From positions 1 to 22,900 of the forward strand of contig JAFPVN010000242.1 of the NCBI GenBank assembly GCA_017395275.1: a stretch of DNA of 22,900 nucleotides. Direction: 5' to 3'. Origin of the DNA: Candidatus Methanomethylophilaceae archaeon. GTDB taxonomy: Archaea > Thermoplasmatota > Thermoplasmata > Methanomassiliicoccales > Methanomethylophilaceae. Position 1 is the first letter of the stretch. Each line of letters begins with the position of its first letter. The position numbers were made by a program, and so were the translations under genes. This document shows positions 20,891-22,900 of the stretch, in pieces. The notes beneath the pieces were generated by a model. That model did no database searches, had not been told where the DNA came from, and saw only the letters and a list, made by a program, of their open reading frames with translations.

Positions 20891-21684
20891 TCATCCTCTA
20901 TTATCGATTCGGGGGCTCCGGCGAAGTAGACCAGTGAATACGCTTCCATGAAGTGGAGGTTGCCCGGGAGGATCAGCGTGAACAGCGGTTCGCCCAGATC
21001 CATCTCCAACAGCTGCTTGGGGTATCCTGCGGTGAGCTTCTGCTCGTCGGATCCGATCTTGGAGAGGACGCACAGCAGGGTGTCGTCCTTTATCAATCCC
21101 TTGCCCCACTTCTCCTCGGCCAGCAGCAGCCACTCGATGGCCTCCTTGCCGGTCATGTATCTTAACTCGTCGGCGTGGATGTCCAGGAGGATGAGCGTGT
21201 GCAGTCCCCTCTCCTTGTTCTCGAGGATGTTGTCGTAGGGCGACTGCGGCTGGTAGCCGTTCTCTATGAACGGTAACGTCACGGCCCTCCCGAACTTGTA
21301 GGGCTGAAGACCCAGCGCGGTGGGTGCGGCGGAGAATATGGATATGCCGTTGAACAAGCGGGTGGGTATCCCGGCCTCCTTGGCCTGTATCATGAGGTCC
21401 ACGTGCGTGGTGGCGCTCATGGTGTCCCCGGCGGTGACGAACCCGACCCTCTTGGTCCTGGCGTTCTCGATGATGTCGCTGCCCTCCTCCACCTGCATGC
21501 GGTGTAGGACGGTGATCCTCTTGCCGATCGCTTTCTCAAGATCCTCCACCCCGGTGCCGATGAGGTGGGAGGTGTAGAATTCAGCATAGATGAGATCGCA
21601 CTCCTTCAGAGCGTTCATTGCCTTGACGGACATTCCGTCGGCTCCGCTGAGCCCGAGACCGACGAAGATGAGTTCGGAAACCAT
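20887..21684 (-). CDS. dphB: Diphthine synthase
   Basis: 265 residues, typical length. Adds methyl groups from S-adenosylmethionine to the modified histidine of elongation factor 2, in diphthamide formation. Tetrapyrrole-methylase fold: ELIFVGLGLSGADGMSVKA (about 4-22), YAEFYTS, VGFVTAGDTMSATTH, GISIFSAAPTALGLQPYKFGR, and PYDNILENKERGLHTLILLDI are family hallmarks. Although this fold is shared with corrin-ring methylases, these motifs specify DphB, so it is not part of the corrinoid pathway. ATG at 21684 begins the family N-terminus; 19 upstream codons are open but cross the promoter. Probably leaderless. First of a two-gene unit with trm5. Confidence 0.93.
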   Translation of the reverse strand: MVSELIFVGLGLSGADGMSVKAMNALKECDLIYAEFYTSHLIGTGVEDLEKAIGKRITVLHRMQVEEGSDIIENARTKRVGFVTAGDTMSATTHVDLMIQAKEAGIPTRLFNGISIFSAAPTALGLQPYKFGRAVTLPFIENGYQPQSPYDNILENKERGLHTLILLDIHADELRYMTGKEAIEWLLLAEEKWGKGLIKDDTLLCVLSKIGSDEQKLTAGYPKQLLEMDLGEPLFTLILPGNLHFMEAYSLVYFAGAPESIIEDE

Positions 21685-21685
21685 G

Positions 21686-21701
21686 GTAGCAGGATTGCTA
21701 C
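21686..21701 (-). promoter_or_regulatory. Inverted repeat between TATA box and start of dphB
   Basis: GTAGCA-N4-TGCTAC, perfect six-base arms, ending two bases before the start codon and beginning just after the TATA element. A protein bound here would block initiation. Confidence 0.45.
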
Positions 21702-21702
21702 G

Positions 21703-21712
21703 GTTTATAAAA
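21703..21712 (-). promoter_or_regulatory. TATA box of dphB
   Basis: Minus-strand TTTATAAACC, about 25 bases before the ATG, so the message should be leaderless. It is merged with the U-tract of the preceding terminator. Confidence 0.6.
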
Positions 21713-21745
21713 AAGGGATGGTGGCCGCGGGGCATCCCCACGGCC
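21709..21745 (-). terminator. Hairpin-plus-T-run terminator of the 239-residue protein gene
   Basis: Minus-strand GGCCGTGGGG-ATG-CCCCGCGGCC forms a ten-pair stem (one T-G pair) with a three-base loop (21723-21745), followed after eight bases by six T (21709-21714). This resembles a bacterial intrinsic terminator. Confidence 0.6.
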
Positions 21746-21756
21746 TTGTTCTTCTG

Positions 21757-22476
21757 TCAGAGATAGAGCGACATCTTGTCCAGCAGCCTCTCCGCCTCGT
21801 AGTACTTCTCGAACCTCTTCTCCTCGTCCCTGGTGCAGACCTCGGTGGTGAATCCGAAGACCTCGGCGCCCTTCACTATCCTGAGATACTGGCTGTAGAC
21901 GGCGTAATCCACCACGAAGTCCGGTATGTTCAGGTCGTCCAGCTGCCTGGAGACGACGATCAGCTTGAACAGTACCGAACATGATGCGGCCCTCGGGGAA
22001 TCCCCGTCCAGGGACCACGAGACCGCTATGCCGCTGTCCCTGTCGATGAGCCCCATCTCCGCCAGCCTGTCGATGGAATCCTTTAAGTCGCGCTCGTATC
22101 CGCGGGTGGATCCCGTGATGGTGCTGGACCTGTTGATGTACCTGAACCTCTTGCTCTCGGAGAATTTCGGTGAGAGCACCCACTCCCTCATCGCCCTCTT
22201 GTACGGGACCTCCTCCTTCCCCTGGATCCTGGCGAACAGGGTCTGCGCCAGGGATTCGAAGACCGCATAGGGCGCATCCTCGAGGTAATCGGAGACCTTG
22301 AACCTGATCACCCTGAGACTCCTCGACCACTGGACCTTGAAATCCTTGAACACGCTGAACTCCGCGGTCACGTATTCGTATCCGTACTGCTTCACTCCCA
22401 CATCCTGGAACGCTGCCACGAGGGCATCGATCCCCATCAGTTCCGTTTCGTTAGACATCATATCTTTCCCGGACAC
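21757..22476 (-). CDS. Conserved-looking protein of unknown function, 239 aa
   Basis: I do not recognise it with certainty. Soluble, no signal or membrane helix. Basic and aromatic in the middle (KRFRYINRSSTITGSTRGYERDLKDSIDRLAEMGLIDRDSG, about 110-150). The segment LFKLIVVSRQLDDLNIPDFVVDYAVYSQYLRI (about 170-201) has the shape of the SprT/DUF45 metallopeptidase core, where 'proteins fold - core helix - HExxH' is expected, but YSQYL stands where HExxH would be, so any such relation would be to a catalytically dead member. Start is GTG at 22476; ATGs at 22461 and 22458 are alternatives that would place the adjacent inverted repeat outside the gene. Own promoter and own terminator. Confidence 0.6.
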   Translation of the reverse strand: MSGKDMMSNETELMGIDALVAAFQDVGVKQYGYEYVTAEFSVFKDFKVQWSRSLRVIRFKVSDYLEDAPYAVFESLAQTLFARIQGKEEVPYKRAMREWVLSPKFSESKRFRYINRSSTITGSTRGYERDLKDSIDRLAEMGLIDRDSGIAVSWSLDGDSPRAASCSVLFKLIVVSRQLDDLNIPDFVVDYAVYSQYLRIVKGAEVFGFTTEVCTRDEEKRFEKYYEAERLLDKMSLYL

Positions 22477-22491
22477 CTTTGCCGTGTCCGG
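22469..22491 (-). promoter_or_regulatory. Perfect inverted repeat at the 5' end of the 239-residue protein mRNA
   Basis: CCGGACAC-N7-GTGTCCGG, eight-base perfect arms. It covers the putative GTG start and sits right at the predicted transcription start, so it may be a DNA operator or an RNA hairpin that hides the start. Confidence 0.5.
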
Positions 22492-22514
22492 ATGAACAGT
22501 CGGCGTTGGAGGCG

Positions 22515-22522
22515 CTTATAAG
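22515..22522 (-). promoter_or_regulatory. TATA box of the 239-residue protein gene
   Basis: CTTATAAG, itself palindromic, about 25 bases before the inverted repeat at 22469-22491. Confidence 0.5.
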
Positions 22523-22635
22523 GCGGATGCTACGGTTAGTGAGTTAGCTCCGGGAGAGGTCGGGATGATGCCCCCGACGGAACGCCAGGGATATCCTTTT
22601 TATATCTGCAAAACGCTGAAAACATCGAACTTGAC

Positions 22636-22655
22636 CGGTCGCCTTGCGGCGACCG
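22636..22655 (-). terminator. Stable hairpin, possible terminator of a small transcript
   Basis: CGGTCGCC-loop-GGCGACCG, eight perfect pairs with a four-base loop, followed on the minus strand by a loosely T-rich stretch (GTTCGATGTTTTCAGCGTTTTG). It lies 12 bases past the end of the small reading frame. Confidence 0.4.
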
Positions 22656-22667
22656 TAAATAGTTTCA

Positions 22668-22775
22668 TTACAACAGTTCAATCAAAAGCCGAACTGCTGC
22701 AAGGGCCAGGGCGATCATCCGGCTAAGACTCACGCCCCGGTCCTTGTCCTTTTCATCGGACTTCGAGGTAATCAC
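22668..22775 (-). CDS. Candidate small hydrophobic peptide, 35 aa
   Basis: Reading frame from GTG at 22775: a charged start (MITSKSDEKDKDRG) and an amphipathic or membrane-like tail (VSLSRMIALALAAVRLLIELL), ending in TAA. A perfect ten-base Shine-Dalgarno AGGAGGTGAT (22771-22780) overlaps this GTG, too close for it; a GTG at 22733 gives a 21-residue peptide, and the frame is open with no ATG back to about 22875. Codons are unlike the neighbours: three CGG, CTT, TTG, ATT, GAA. Could be a small toxin-like membrane peptide, a leader peptide, or a chance frame in a structured RNA. Confidence 0.25.
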   Translation of the reverse strand: MITSKSDEKDKDRGVSLSRMIALALAAVRLLIELL

Positions 22776-22798
22776 CTCCTTTTCGGCTCTCAGGGCGG

Positions 22799-22835
22799 GT
22801 CCGGCCGCAGAAAGGAGTCCTGCTAGCCGGACTCC
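22799..22835 (-). other. Two mutually exclusive hairpins
   Basis: GTCCGGC (22799-22805) can pair with GCCGGAC (22826-22832), while GGAGTCC (22814-22820) can pair with GGACTCC (22829-22835). The right arms overlap, so only one can form at a time, as in attenuators. They lie between a possible TATA box and the Shine-Dalgarno at 22771-22780. Confidence 0.4.
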
Positions 22836-22867
22836 AACCCCGGCATCATACGATTCCGGTTGCGGCA

Positions 22868-22876
22868 GGATAAAAG
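22868..22876 (-). promoter_or_regulatory. Possible TATA box for a small minus-strand transcript
   Basis: Minus-strand CTTTTATCC, predicting a start near 22847, just before the alternative hairpins. The remainder of 22500-22900 outside the listed elements shows no gene to me. Confidence 0.3.
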
Positions 22877-22900
22877 AGGGATGCTAACTGTAGTCTGTTA

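Noticed and set aside
1..22900. CRISPR arrays, insertion sequences or att sites
   Set aside because: No regularly spaced repeats, transposase motifs or flanking target duplications were seen.

Overview
The window looks like a chromosomal segment of a methanogenic archaeon of the Thermoplasmata, most likely order Methanomassiliicoccales. Evidence for this: archaeal TATA boxes about 25 to 30 bases before starts, several probably leaderless mRNAs, archaeal families (DphB, archaeal-type CobT, CobY, Trm5-type methyltransferase), and fairly GC-rich coding DNA rich in AGG and ATA codons. About 20 protein gene ends can be read; nearly all use TGA, two use TAA and none TAG, as expected (not proof) in a lineage that can read amber as pyrrolysine. 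The genus call is inference.

Layout. 1-636 (-): a two-gene unit, an unrecognised 155-residue protein and a coupled helix-turn-helix protein cut by the window edge. 715-1966 (+): three coupled small genes, an Ig-like protein and two pilin-like proteins. 2039-2827 (+): ferredoxin-nitroreductase fusion, convergent with a cysteine desulfurase (2829-4031, -). 4187-5850 (+): pyrD and pyrK, the latter frameshifted before its [2Fe-2S] cysteines. 5943-6218: tRNA-Cys(GCA) and tRNA-Gly(GCC).

6319-18034 is a corrinoid island. cobT (+) faces a tightly overlapping operon cobD-cbiB-cbiZ-cobS-cobY (-), and next to it lies an ABC importer operon (-): binding protein, giant permease fusion, second permease, ATPase. 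Together these would import corrinoids, strip the nucleotide loop from incomplete ones (CbiZ), and rebuild the lower side with aminopropanol phosphate (CobD, CbiB), GTP activation (CobY), an alpha-ribazole donor (CobT) and CobS. This is a salvage set; no corrin-ring synthesis genes are visible here.

The most unusual system is the uptake half. One permease is fused to an extracellular PQQ-like beta-propeller with an N-terminal module that resembles a module on the binding protein. Upstream sits a membrane-anchored protein with two near-identical extracellular domains that may belong to the same general class (DUF4430 or transcobalamin beta-domain like; inference). The set may be an undescribed archaeal surface corrinoid-capture apparatus.

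19400-22476 holds housekeeping genes: a dUTPase-like protein (+), then on the minus strand a Trm5-like methyltransferase, diphthine synthase and an unrecognised 239-residue protein. 22500-22900 has no ordinary gene but contains several hairpins, a perfect Shine-Dalgarno sequence and a short hydrophobic reading frame with host-atypical codons.
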